Of a stretch of 50,491 nt of DNA, positions 23,160-31,070 are shown one piece after another. Under the pieces are notes generated by a model that was not told where the DNA came from, ran no database searches, and saw only the letters and a list, made by a program, of their open reading frames with translations. The number at the start of each line of letters is the position of its first letter. Position 1 is the first letter of the stretch. The stretch is from positions 90,464-140,954 of the forward strand of contig NZ_BMNT01000024.1 in the NCBI RefSeq assembly GCF_014646695.1, in the 5' to 3' direction. This stretch comes from Sphaerisporangium melleum (GTDB lineage Bacteria > Actinomycetota > Actinomycetes > Streptosporangiales > Streptosporangiaceae). The translations under genes were made by a program, and so were the position numbers.

Positions 23160-24199
23160 GGGCCTCCCTCCCAGCGCCCCGGCACCGGGGTGCCGCACGC
23201 GGGGCAGGCGCCGCGGACCAGACAGTTGTCCAGCGTCTCCCAGATCCCGCGATCGACCAGCGTGCCCCCGCAGGCCGGACACGTCGTCCGCCGCCCGTCC
23301 ACGCCGAGCGCCCGCTCCACGTACACGAACCGCAGGCCCGCCCGGTGCCCGATCTCGCGCGCCTGCGCCAGCGCGGCGGGCGGCGTCGGGGCCTCGGCGC
23401 GCATCCGGAAGTCGGGAGTGAACCGCAGCAGGTGCCAGGGCAGGTCGGGGGAGATCGCGGCCAGGTGCCGGGCGATGGTCGTGAGCTGGTCCGGCGCGGC
23501 CGACACCCCGGGGATGAGCGGCGTGCTCGCCTCGACCCAGACGCCGGCCGCGTGGAACCGGGCGACCGCGTCCAGCACCGGTTCGAGCGGCGCCCCGGTC
23601 AGTTCCCGGTGCCGGGCGGATTCGGCGGCCTTGACGTCGATGTTCACCGCGGTCAGCACCGGGGCGACCAGGTCGATCGCCTCGGCGGTGAGGAAGCCGT
23701 TGGTCTTCCACACGATCGGCAGGCCGTGGTCGGCGAGCGCCAGGGTCAGCTCGGGGGCGAGGCCCGGCTCGCTGTAGGACAGCCCGAGCAGCGCGCCGTC
23801 CGCCCTCGCCCGCTCCGCGAGCTCCGCCAGGCCGGCGGACCCCGCGGGGGAGCCGGTCCACGGCGCGCTGGTCTCGCGGCCGTACTGGGACAGGCGGTGG
23901 TTGACGCAGTAGGAGCAGGAGAAGGTGCAGCCGGGCGCGGCGAGCGTGAGCACCTTCGCGCCGGGCCACAGGTGGTAGAACGGTTTGCGTTCGACGGCGT
24001 CCAGGTGCGCGACCGCCACCGCGTACGTCGCGGTCTCCAGCACGCCCGAGTGGTTCCTGCGCACCTGGCACGGCCCGGTGCGTCCTTCGGCGAGCGAGCA
24101 GGCGAACGGGCACAGCCGGCACCGCACCCTGCCGCCGGCCATCGCCTCGCCCAGCACCCCCGCCCGCCACCCCGGCCTGCTCGCACCCGTCCGGGCCAT
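23156..24199 (-). CDS. Radical SAM enzyme, AmrS / PFL-activase-like
   Basis: This 347-residue protein has the radical SAM cluster motif CTFSCSYC (Cys91, Cys95, Cys98). A Cys-rich entry (CRLCPFAC, then GPC) and the typical AmrS segment ERKPFYHLWPGAKVL precede it. Two further CxxC pairs near the C-terminus (CPACGG and CPACGT) make a zinc-ribbon tail that is not part of the core fold. The AmrS group belongs to the AMMECR1-Memo-radical SAM set and resembles pyruvate formate-lyase activases, but neither AMMECR1 nor Memo is encoded here. The reaction is unknown; modification of a protein or small molecule in the conflict system is likely. It starts 1 nt after the CHAT gene. Confidence 0.85.
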   Translation of the reverse strand: MARTGASRPGWRAGVLGEAMAGGRVRCRLCPFACSLAEGRTGPCQVRRNHSGVLETATYAVAVAHLDAVERKPFYHLWPGAKVLTLAAPGCTFSCSYCVNHRLSQYGRETSAPWTGSPAGSAGLAELAERARADGALLGLSYSEPGLAPELTLALADHGLPIVWKTNGFLTAEAIDLVAPVLTAVNIDVKAAESARHRELTGAPLEPVLDAVARFHAAGVWVEASTPLIPGVSAAPDQLTTIARHLAAISPDLPWHLLRFTPDFRMRAEAPTPPAALAQAREIGHRAGLRFVYVERALGVDGRRTTCPACGGTLVDRGIWETLDNCLVRGACPACGTPVPGRWEGGP

Positions 24200-24200
24200 G

Positions 24201-25016
24201 TCAGCCGCTCCCGGACAGGACGATCAGGTCGGCGAGCATGCCCGCGCACTCCGGGTCGGCGCGGGCGACGTCCTCGGCGGCCTGCCGGGCGGCAGGGGCC
24301 AGCTCGGGGGTGTCCAGCAGTTCCTCGTACAGCCGCCGGGTGAACAGCACGGCGCAGGCGTCGTCCAGCGGGCCGCGGTGCGCGATGACGACCTCGGCCA
24401 CGTCCAGGAAGCGCGCCGCCACGGCCGCACCCTCGCAGGACTGCAGGATCAGGCCCGCCATCTTGACCTGGTCGGTGTCGCGGTAACGGGCGAGGGCGCC
24501 GGCCACCTCGCTGGCCTCGACCCGCTGGCCGTCGCCGATCCGCGTCTCGAAGTACAGGTGCGTCCCGTCGCCGTGCGTGGACAGGTGCAGCAGGTCGGGG
24601 CGCTCCCGCAGCACCGCCCGCAGGTCGGCGAGCTCGGCGGCCAGCACGGCGGACACCTCCAGGTGGCCGAGGCGCGCGGCGGCGCGGATCTCCCGCAGCT
24701 CGCGGTCGGCCCGCAGCGGGTCGTCCTCGTCCGGGCTCGCGCCGACGAGCAGCACCCGGCGCAGCCGTCCGGCCGAGAAGGCGCCGTTGGCGGGGAAGTC
24801 GCGGTGCGCCCTGGCCAGCAGCCTGCGCCGTCCGCCGGGCAGCGCCCCGTTGGCCAGCGCGCGGGACACCTCGGCCCAGAAGTCGCCGGAGTTCAGTGTG
24901 GTGCTCGGGATCAGCGCGTCTGGGAAGCCCGCGTGCCAGAGCAGCTTGTCGGCCCGCATCGTGGGGTACGCGGCGGCGAACGCGGCCAGTTCGTTCTCGC
25001 TCAACCGGTCGGTCAT
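24201..25016 (-). CDS. EAD1-CHAT caspase-like protease (candidate effector)
   Basis: This 271-residue protein begins with an effector-associated domain of EAD1 type (about 6-80, NELAAFAAAYPTMRADKLLW and FWAEVSRALANGALPGGRRR). A CHAT/caspase-like domain follows, with RRVLLVGASPDEDDPLRADR, the catalytic His148 in LLHLSTHGD and the catalytic Cys194 in LILQSCEG. CHAT proteases act in bacterial immune modules and usually cut a partner protein or cause cell death on activation. EAD domains are small adaptors that recruit effectors to other components by homotypic contacts. A matching EAD1 sits on the E2 fusion. Its own ribosome-binding site is weak, and a short upstream frame overlaps the start by ATGA. 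Confidence 0.82.
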   Translation of the reverse strand: MTDRLSENELAAFAAAYPTMRADKLLWHAGFPDALIPSTTLNSGDFWAEVSRALANGALPGGRRRLLARAHRDFPANGAFSAGRLRRVLLVGASPDEDDPLRADRELREIRAAARLGHLEVSAVLAAELADLRAVLRERPDLLHLSTHGDGTHLYFETRIGDGQRVEASEVAGALARYRDTDQVKMAGLILQSCEGAAVAARFLDVAEVVIAHRGPLDDACAVLFTRRLYEELLDTPELAPAARQAAEDVARADPECAGMLADLIVLSGSG

Positions 25017-25093
25017 CGGGCGTCCCGCCGGCAGGCGCTCATCGGGCCCGCCTCACCGTGTTCCGGCAGGTCGGGAAGCGGCAGTCGGGGCAT
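25013..25093 (-). CDS. 26-residue leader frame, overlaps protease start
   Basis: An ATG at 25093 with a good AAGGA site 6 nt upstream opens a 26-codon frame starting MPRLPLPDLPEHGEAG. Its TGA overlaps the ATG of the protease gene (ATGA). The protease start has no comparable ribosome-binding site. Translation of this leader would therefore carry ribosomes onto the effector and could control its dose. No similarity to a known peptide is seen, and expression is not shown. Confidence 0.45.
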   Translation of the reverse strand: MPRLPLPDLPEHGEAGPMSACRRDAR

Positions 25094-25121
25094 CTGCTTC
25101 CTTGCGGGAGGTCGGCGACGT

Positions 25122-25143
25122 TGAGTGATCACATTCTCACTCA
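25122..25143 (-). promoter_or_regulatory. Inverted repeat upstream of the conflict operon
   Basis: TGAGTGA (25122-25128) and TCACTCA (25137-25143) form a perfect 7-bp inverted repeat with an 8-nt spacer. It lies about 30 bp upstream of the leader ATG in an AT-rich spot. A GATAAT element, read on the minus strand, lies about 40 bp further upstream (near 25165). The repeat could be the operator for the XRE domain carried by the WD40 protein, but that link is inference. Confidence 0.5.
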
Positions 25144-25390
25144 TCGGACCATCGTTTTCTGGTGATTATCCGGAAACGAAGCCCTATCTACTTTGTGCTC
25201 ACGGGCCGGTGCGGGGCAGTCGGGTCGGTGAGGGCCGTGTGACGGCGAGCCATCAGAGAGCGCGGGTCGGCTGGGGTTAACGAGAGTTTCACATGGCGTT
25301 CGGGGACTCTGGACGGGGCCGATCGGTGTCCGATCATGTGGAGAGCGAGGCCAGTTGGGTCGTCTGCCGGGTTAAGGGCGATATGTAATG

Positions 25391-25425
25391 AATGTCAGCG
25401 CCTTGAGTAATGGAAAGCTGACATT
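25391..25425 (+). promoter_or_regulatory. Inverted repeat ahead of the HNH nuclease gene
   Basis: AATGTCAGC (25391-25399) and GCTGACATT (25417-25425) are perfect 9-bp arms separated by 17 nt, 100-135 bp before the HNH gene. They could be an operator or form a 5' leader hairpin. The rest of 25144-25524 holds no gene. Confidence 0.45.
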
Positions 25426-25524
25426 TCATGACGTGTCGGATTTAGCGACTCTCCGAGCTGTCTGACTTCTCCGTCCGAGTCCAGGAGCCCCACCTGGCCG
25501 GAGAGCAGGCAGAAGGGGAGACTC

Positions 25525-26157
25525 GTGAGACGGGTTCTCGCCGGCGCCCTCGCCGCCCTCACCGCCACCGTCCTCACCCTCACGCTGACCACCGGGCCGG
25601 CCGCCGCCACCCCGCCCAACATCCCCTCGGCCGGCACCGCCGCCTCCCGCCTGGCCGCGCTCACCGTGGCCGCCGAGTCCCACCAGTCCACCTACAGCCG
25701 CGACCTGTTCCCGCACTGGATCACCATCTCCGGCGCCTGCAACACCCGGGAGACCGTGCTCAAGCGCGACGGCTCGAACGTCGTGACCGACTCCTCCTGC
25801 GCCGCCGTCTCGGGAAGCTGGTACAGCCCGTACGACGGGGCAACCTGGAGCGCGGCCGCGGACGTCGACATCGACCACATGGTCCCGCTCGCCGAGGCGT
25901 GGCGGTCCGGCGCGTGGGCCTGGACCACTGCCCAGCGGCAGGCGTACGCCAACGACCTCGGCGGCCCCGAGCTGTGGGCGGTCACCGACAACGTCAACCA
26001 GGCCAAGGGCGACCAGGACCCGAGCACCTGGAAGCCGTCGCGCACGGCGTTCTGGTGCACCTACGCCCGCGCCTGGATCCAGGTGAAGTGGTACTACAAC
26101 CTCACCCTGCAGAGCTCGGAGAAGTCGGCGCTCAGCAGCATGCTCGGCTCCTGCTGA
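25525..26157 (+). CDS. Secreted HNH-family (DUF1524-type) nuclease
   Basis: This 210-residue exported protein has a Sec signal of about 29 residues (MRRVLAGALAALTATVLTLT, cleavage near AAA-TPP). The mature part carries DIDHMVPLAEAWRSG, the His-Asp-His-type core of HNH/DUF1524 nucleases, followed by NVNQAKGDQDPSTWKP with the conserved Asn and the 'KGD..P..W' signature. Three or more cysteines suggest disulfides outside the cell. Such actinobacterial proteins are extracellular nucleases used in scavenging or competition. The GTG start is preceded by AGGGGAG. It is divergently transcribed from the conflict operon, but there is no direct sign that it belongs to it. Confidence 0.82.
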   Translation: MRRVLAGALAALTATVLTLTLTTGPAAATPPNIPSAGTAASRLAALTVAAESHQSTYSRDLFPHWITISGACNTRETVLKRDGSNVVTDSSCAAVSGSWYSPYDGATWSAAADVDIDHMVPLAEAWRSGAWAWTTAQRQAYANDLGGPELWAVTDNVNQAKGDQDPSTWKPSRTAFWCTYARAWIQVKWYYNLTLQSSEKSALSSMLGSC

Positions 26158-26225
26158 CCCCTCCCGGCGGCGCGCGGGCCACCGCGCCTCGGATGTGCGG
26201 TGAGCGGGCCGCCGGGGGTGTGCCC

Positions 26226-26247
26226 GGACGGCGAGACGGCGCCGTCC
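26226..26247. terminator. Candidate hairpin between convergent genes
   Basis: GGACGGC (26226-26232) pairs with GCCGTCC (26241-26247) around an 8-nt loop, in the 137-bp gap between the convergent nuclease and adhE-type genes. The surrounding sequence is very GC-rich and several alternative folds are possible. Confidence 0.4.
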
Positions 26248-26294
26248 CGGCCCGGTGACGGGCGGGGGCGGCGCCGTACGCCGAACCGCGGTGG

Positions 26295-28991
26295 TCAGCC
26301 GGTGGCGGCGGTCACCCCGGCGACGGCGTCCGCGTCGCCGGGCGTCGCGGTGGCCGCGCCGGTGCCGCCGGTCCTGCCGTAGTAGGCGTCGCGCATGAGC
26401 TCCTGCATGTCGTCCAGCATCGGCATCCGGGGGTTCGCCGGGGCGCACTGGTCCTCGTAGGCGTTGCGCGCCTGCTGCGGCAGCGCGGCCAGGAAGGCCT
26501 GCTCGTCGACCCCGAGGGCCTGGAACGACGGCTCGATCAGCGCCGCGTCCCGCAGCCGCTCGACCGCCGAGGCGAGCGACTCGACGCCCTCCTCCGGCGT
26601 GGCGGCCGGCAGCCCGAGCGCCTGGGCGATCTCCTGGAACCGCTCGGGGGCGCGGTAGCTCTCGTACTTCGGCCAGCCGGACAGCTTGGCCGGCACCGTG
26701 CCGTTGTAGCGGATCACGTGCGGCAGCAGCACCGCGTTCGTCCGGCCGTGCGCGACGTGGAAGGTCGCGCCGAGCGTGTGCGACATGGCGTGCACGATGC
26801 CGAGGAACGCGTTGCCGAACGCCATTCCCGCGATCGTGCCCGCGTTGTGCATCCGCTCCCGCGCCTGCGGGTCGGCGCCGCCGCGCCGGACCGCCCGCTC
26901 CAGGTTCGCGAAGATCAGCTTGATGGCGTGCAGCGCCGGGCCGTCGGTGAAGTCGCTGGCGTACACCGACACGTACGCCTCGATCGCGTGGGTGAGCGCG
27001 TCGAAGCCGCTGTCGGCGGTGATGGCCCGCGGCAGGTCGGCGGTCAGCGCCGGGTCGACGATCGCGACGGTCGGGGTCAGCGCGTAGTCGGCCAGCGGGT
27101 ACTTCTTGCCGGTCGCCGTGTCGGTGATCACCGCGAACGGCGTGACCTCCGCGCCCGTGCCCGAGGTGGTCGGCACGCAGACCAGGCGGGCCAGGTCGCC
27201 CAGCGGCGGGAACTTGAACGCGCGCTTGCGGATGTCGAAGAACTTCTGCCGCATGTCGGCGAAGACGACCTCGGGGTGCTCGTACCGCAGCCACATCACC
27301 TTGGCCGCGTCCATCGCCGACCCGCCGCCGAGCGCGATGATGGTGTCCGGCCGGAAGTGGCGCATCAACTCGGCGCCGCGGTCCACCGTGGCCACGCTCG
27401 GCTCGGGCTCCACGTCGTCGATGATCTGCAGCGCCACCCGTTCCGGACGCCGGCCGAGGATCGTGATGATCCGGTCGACGTAGCCGAGCCGGGTCATCGT
27501 CGGGTCGGTGACCACGGTCACCCGGTGGACGTCCGGCATGTCGGCCAGGTAGCGGATCGCGTGCGGCTCGAAGTAGACCTTCGCCGGCACCTTGAACCAC
27601 TGCAGGTTGTTGGTGCGCCGTCCGATGCGCTTGATGTTGAGCAGGTCGACCGCCGAGACGTTGTGCGACACCGAGTTGCGGCCGTAGCTGCCGCAGCCCA
27701 GGGTCAGCGACGGGATGAACGCGTTGTACATGTCGCCGATGCCGCCCTGGGAGGACGGGGCGTTCCAGATGATCCGGACCGCCTTCACCCGCTGCCCGAA
27801 CCGCTCGGCCAACCGCTCGTCGCGCGTGTGGATCGCGGCGCTGTGGCCGAGCCCGCCGAACTCCACCATCCGCTCGGCCAGGCCGATGCCCTCCTCATGG
27901 CCGCCGGCACGCAGCACGGCCAGCACCGGGCACAGCTTCTCCCTGGTCAGCGGCTCCGCCGGGCCGACCGACCCCACCTCGGCGAGGATCACCGAGGTGT
28001 CCGCGGGGACGGTGAACCCGGCCCGTTCCGCGATCCAGGCCGCCGTACGCCCGACGGCGTCGGGGTTGATCCGGGTCTCGTCGCACGACCGGCCGTCCGC
28101 GGCGCCGCCGAACAGGAACTCCTCCAGCTTGCGCTTGTCCTCCTCGGTCGCCCGGTAGGCGTGCAGCCGGGCGAACTCGGCGAGCACCGTCTCGTACACC
28201 TGCCCGTCGATGATCACCGCCTGCTCGGAGGCGCAGATCATGCCGTTGTCGAACGACTTGGACAGCACGATGTCGTTGACCGCGCGACGCAGGTCGGCGC
28301 TGCCCTCGATGTACGCGGGCACGTTGCCGGCTCCGACGCCGAGGGCGGGCTTGCCGGCGGAGTACGCGGCGCGGACCATGCCGTTGCCACCGGTGGCGAG
28401 GATCGTGGACACGCCGTCGTGGTGCATGAGCGCGGTGGTGGCGTCGAGCGACGGCCGGTCGATCCACTGCACGCAGTGCTCGGGCGCGCCCGCGGCGACC
28501 GCCGCGTCCCGTACGGCGCGGGCGGCCGCGGCGCTGCACTCCTGCGCGGCCGGGTGGAAGGCGAACACGATGGGGTTGCGGGTCTTCAGCGCGATCAGCG
28601 CCTTGAAGATCGTGGTGGAGGTCGGGTTGGTCACCGGAGTGACGCCGCAGATGACGCCGACCGGCTCGGCGATCTCCACGATGCCGCTGATCTCGTCCCG
28701 GGCTATCACCCCGACGGTCCTGAGCGACGCCATGCTGTTGGTGACGTGCTCACAGGCGAAGATGTTCTTGACCGCCTTGTCCTCGAACACGCCGCGCCCG
28801 GTCTCCCGTACGGCGAACTCCGCCAGGGACGCGTGTTCGTCGAGGGCCGCGACCGACGCCTTCCTGACGATCTGGTCGATGTCCTCCTGCCCGAAGGCGG
28901 CGTACTCCTCCAGCGCCTTGAGCGCGTTCCCCACCAGGGTGTCGATCATCTGGGCGATGGGCGCGGGAACGCCGGCGGCCTGGTCGGCCAT
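26295..28991 (-). CDS. adhE: Bifunctional aldehyde-alcohol dehydrogenase AdhE
   Basis: At 898 residues, this matches the family length. The N-terminal half is a CoA-acylating aldehyde dehydrogenase with the catalytic Cys in GMICASEQAV (about residue 254). The C-terminal half is an iron-dependent alcohol dehydrogenase with ALGGGSAMDAAKVMWL, DSGFDALTHAIEAY and HAMSHTLGATFHVAHGRTN, giving the Asp-His-His-His iron site. The enzyme reduces acetyl-CoA to ethanol via acetaldehyde with two NADH, a fermentative step that is unusual in an aerobic actinomycete and may help under oxygen limitation. I chose the ATG at 28991 (GAGGTGAGACC before it) over an upstream extension. It is monocistronic. A low-complexity Ala/Gly/Thr tail ends the protein. 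Confidence 0.95.
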   Translation of the reverse strand: MADQAAGVPAPIAQMIDTLVGNALKALEEYAAFGQEDIDQIVRKASVAALDEHASLAEFAVRETGRGVFEDKAVKNIFACEHVTNSMASLRTVGVIARDEISGIVEIAEPVGVICGVTPVTNPTSTTIFKALIALKTRNPIVFAFHPAAQECSAAAARAVRDAAVAAGAPEHCVQWIDRPSLDATTALMHHDGVSTILATGGNGMVRAAYSAGKPALGVGAGNVPAYIEGSADLRRAVNDIVLSKSFDNGMICASEQAVIIDGQVYETVLAEFARLHAYRATEEDKRKLEEFLFGGAADGRSCDETRINPDAVGRTAAWIAERAGFTVPADTSVILAEVGSVGPAEPLTREKLCPVLAVLRAGGHEEGIGLAERMVEFGGLGHSAAIHTRDERLAERFGQRVKAVRIIWNAPSSQGGIGDMYNAFIPSLTLGCGSYGRNSVSHNVSAVDLLNIKRIGRRTNNLQWFKVPAKVYFEPHAIRYLADMPDVHRVTVVTDPTMTRLGYVDRIITILGRRPERVALQIIDDVEPEPSVATVDRGAELMRHFRPDTIIALGGGSAMDAAKVMWLRYEHPEVVFADMRQKFFDIRKRAFKFPPLGDLARLVCVPTTSGTGAEVTPFAVITDTATGKKYPLADYALTPTVAIVDPALTADLPRAITADSGFDALTHAIEAYVSVYASDFTDGPALHAIKLIFANLERAVRRGGADPQARERMHNAGTIAGMAFGNAFLGIVHAMSHTLGATFHVAHGRTNAVLLPHVIRYNGTVPAKLSGWPKYESYRAPERFQEIAQALGLPAATPEEGVESLASAVERLRDAALIEPSFQALGVDEQAFLAALPQQARNAYEDQCAPANPRMPMLDDMQELMRDAYYGRTGGTGAATATPGDADAVAGVTAATG

Positions 28992-29235
28992 GGTCTCACC
29001 TCGTGGCTGTCGTCGGCTTGCGATCACCTCAAGCATCGCGACGACGCGCCTGCGGCGCCGGAGCGTTCCGGCCCCGGACCGCGGGCCCAAAGGCACATCC
29101 GCGGCGGGACCTTCGGCGGCCCCGGGAGCTCAGGGAGACGCCGGGACGGCGAACGCCCCCGCACCGCCTCGCCTGTGACGGCGTGGCGCTGCGAGGGCGC
29201 GGTGGTGCGCGGGCGGACGGGCTCCGCCGTGCCGG

Positions 29236-30612
29236 TCAGTCGGTCGCCGGCGGGATGTTCTGGTTGACGCGGAACAGGTTGGCCGGGTCGTACTTGGCCT
29301 TGATCTGGCGGAGCCGGTTCCAGGTCTCGCCGGGGTAGGCGTCGCGGACGCGGTCGGGGCCCTCGTCGCTCAGGAAGTTGACGTAGGCTCCGCCGTCGCT
29401 CTGCCGGAGGGCCTGCCGGAAGTCGGAGATCCAGGCGTCGCGGACGACCTTCTCCTCGGCGCTCTCGTAGAAGGTCGCGAGGTTCACCAGGATCTTGCTG
29501 TCGCGGTGCGCGAACGCGGTGGCGTCGGCCGCCACGCGGGACATCGCCCCGCCGAGCACCCGCAGCTGGACGGCGCGCATCGAGGAGTCGGACGACTCCA
29601 GGAAGTGCAGGATCGTCTCGGCCGCGGGGGTGTCGACGCGGTCGATGAACATCGTGGTGGCCGCCGCCGACGGCTGCTCGGCCTCCTCCTCGTGCGGGAA
29701 CATCCCGGAGTAGGGCATCGGCTGGATGAAGTCGGCCAGCGGGGTGGCCAGCGCCCGGAACGGCGCGAGGACCTCGTCGGCGGCCTCGGGCGCGCCGGAC
29801 CAGACCACCAGCGCCAGCACGATCAGCTTGCCGTGCACTTCCTCGGGCAGGAACGGCATCGGCGGCGCGTTCATGACGTTGACGATCGTCGAGAGCTCCT
29901 CCGGCGCGGCGTCGGCCGCGGCGATGAAGCCGGTGACGGTCTCGGGGGTCGCGGGCAGGGTGATCATGCCGCCGACGATGCCGTCCAGCGGGAACAGCCG
30001 GAACTTCAGCCGCGTGACCACCCCGAAGTTGCCGCCACCGCCGCGGATGGCCCAGAACAGGTCGGGGTGATTCTCCTCGTCCACGTACCGGATCTCGCCG
30101 TCGGCGGTCACGACCTCGGCCGCCAGCAGGTTGTCGATGGTGAGGCCGTGCTTGCGGACCAGGTAGCCGATGCCGCCGCCGGTGGTGATGCCGCCGATGC
30201 CCACCGAGCCGGTGTCACCGAAGCCGGTGGCCACATTGTGCTCGACCGCGGCCTCGGTGTACGCGCCGGCGGTCGCGCCGCCCTGGGCCCACGCGGTGCC
30301 GTTCTCCAGGTCGAGGTCGACCGCGGACAGGTCCCGCAGGTCGAGCACGAGGCCGCCCTCGATGACGTTGTGACCGGCATTGCTGTGGCCGCCACTGCGG
30401 ACGGACAGTTCGGTCCCCGTCTCGCGGGCGAAGTTCACGACCTTCACGACGTCGTCGACGTCGGCGACGCGGACGACGGCCGCCGGCCGGCGATCGAATC
30501 CGCCGTAGACCCAGCGCGCCTTGTCGTACCCGTCGTCCTGCGGCTCGATCACCGTGCCGCTGAGGGTTGAGCGCAGGCTCGCGATCGTGGCGGGATAGAC
30601 ATTCACAGACAT
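29236..30612 (-). CDS. Berberine-bridge-type FAD-linked oxidoreductase
   Basis: This 458-residue protein has a PCMH-type FAD domain. It contains the flavin-linking His in RSGGHSNAGHNV, then SVGIGGITTGGGIGYLVRKH, WAIRGGGGNFGVVTRLKF and the BBE C-terminal motif YDPANLFRVNQNIPP. The second flavin-linking Cys of bicovalent members is missing: GFGDTGSVG has no Cys at the usual place, so a single His-FAD bond is expected. Such oxidases act on sugars, alkaloids or polyketide intermediates. I chose the ATG at 30612 (GGAGGAG upstream). It diverges from a cytochrome P450 gene about 460 bp away, and the pair may act in one oxidative pathway. The substrate is unknown. Confidence 0.88.
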   Translation of the reverse strand: MSVNVYPATIASLRSTLSGTVIEPQDDGYDKARWVYGGFDRRPAAVVRVADVDDVVKVVNFARETGTELSVRSGGHSNAGHNVIEGGLVLDLRDLSAVDLDLENGTAWAQGGATAGAYTEAAVEHNVATGFGDTGSVGIGGITTGGGIGYLVRKHGLTIDNLLAAEVVTADGEIRYVDEENHPDLFWAIRGGGGNFGVVTRLKFRLFPLDGIVGGMITLPATPETVTGFIAAADAAPEELSTIVNVMNAPPMPFLPEEVHGKLIVLALVVWSGAPEAADEVLAPFRALATPLADFIQPMPYSGMFPHEEEAEQPSAAATTMFIDRVDTPAAETILHFLESSDSSMRAVQLRVLGGAMSRVAADATAFAHRDSKILVNLATFYESAEEKVVRDAWISDFRQALRQSDGGAYVNFLSDEGPDRVRDAYPGETWNRLRQIKAKYDPANLFRVNQNIPPATD

Positions 30613-30682
30613 AAGGGAACTCCTCCGCGGCACCTTTTCCTGCCGCTCGTGGCTGACAGAGAATGCCGTGCTCATGTTCCGC

Positions 30683-30697
30683 GATGACTCAGTCATC
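30683..30697. promoter_or_regulatory. 15-bp palindrome in the oxidase/P450 divergent region
   Basis: GATGACT-C-AGTCATC is a perfect 7-1-7 palindrome about 70 bp upstream of the oxidase ATG. The form (TGACT-N-AGTCA) is typical of TetR-type operators. The rest of 30613-31070 holds no gene that I can support. Confidence 0.5.
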
Positions 30698-31070
30698 CAA
30701 TCAGCAATAGCTTCTCCGATCATTGCCTGTGCGGTGGCCGGTTTTCAACTCGAATAGGGGTGGGGTAGGGGTGGCCCGGCGGATGGTCACAGGGGTCGCG
30801 ACCTGCCCCGGAAGGTCATCGAAGGTGAATATCGAAAATCGGCCGCCATGGCCCGGCTATCGCGTATCCGGCCGGTCGCCGCGCAGCCGGCCGTGCCCCT
30901 GGTGGCCGGCGGCACGGCCGCGACGCGGAGAGGGCGGCAGGCGGGCGGGGAGGCGGCCCGGCGACGACGGGCCGCTTGCGATCTTCGATCGCCGAGTCGC
31001 GATGGCGGGCTCGCCTGGCGGGCGGTTAGGGTCGCAGATGATGACTCCGCCGGTGGCCCGAGGAGGTCGT

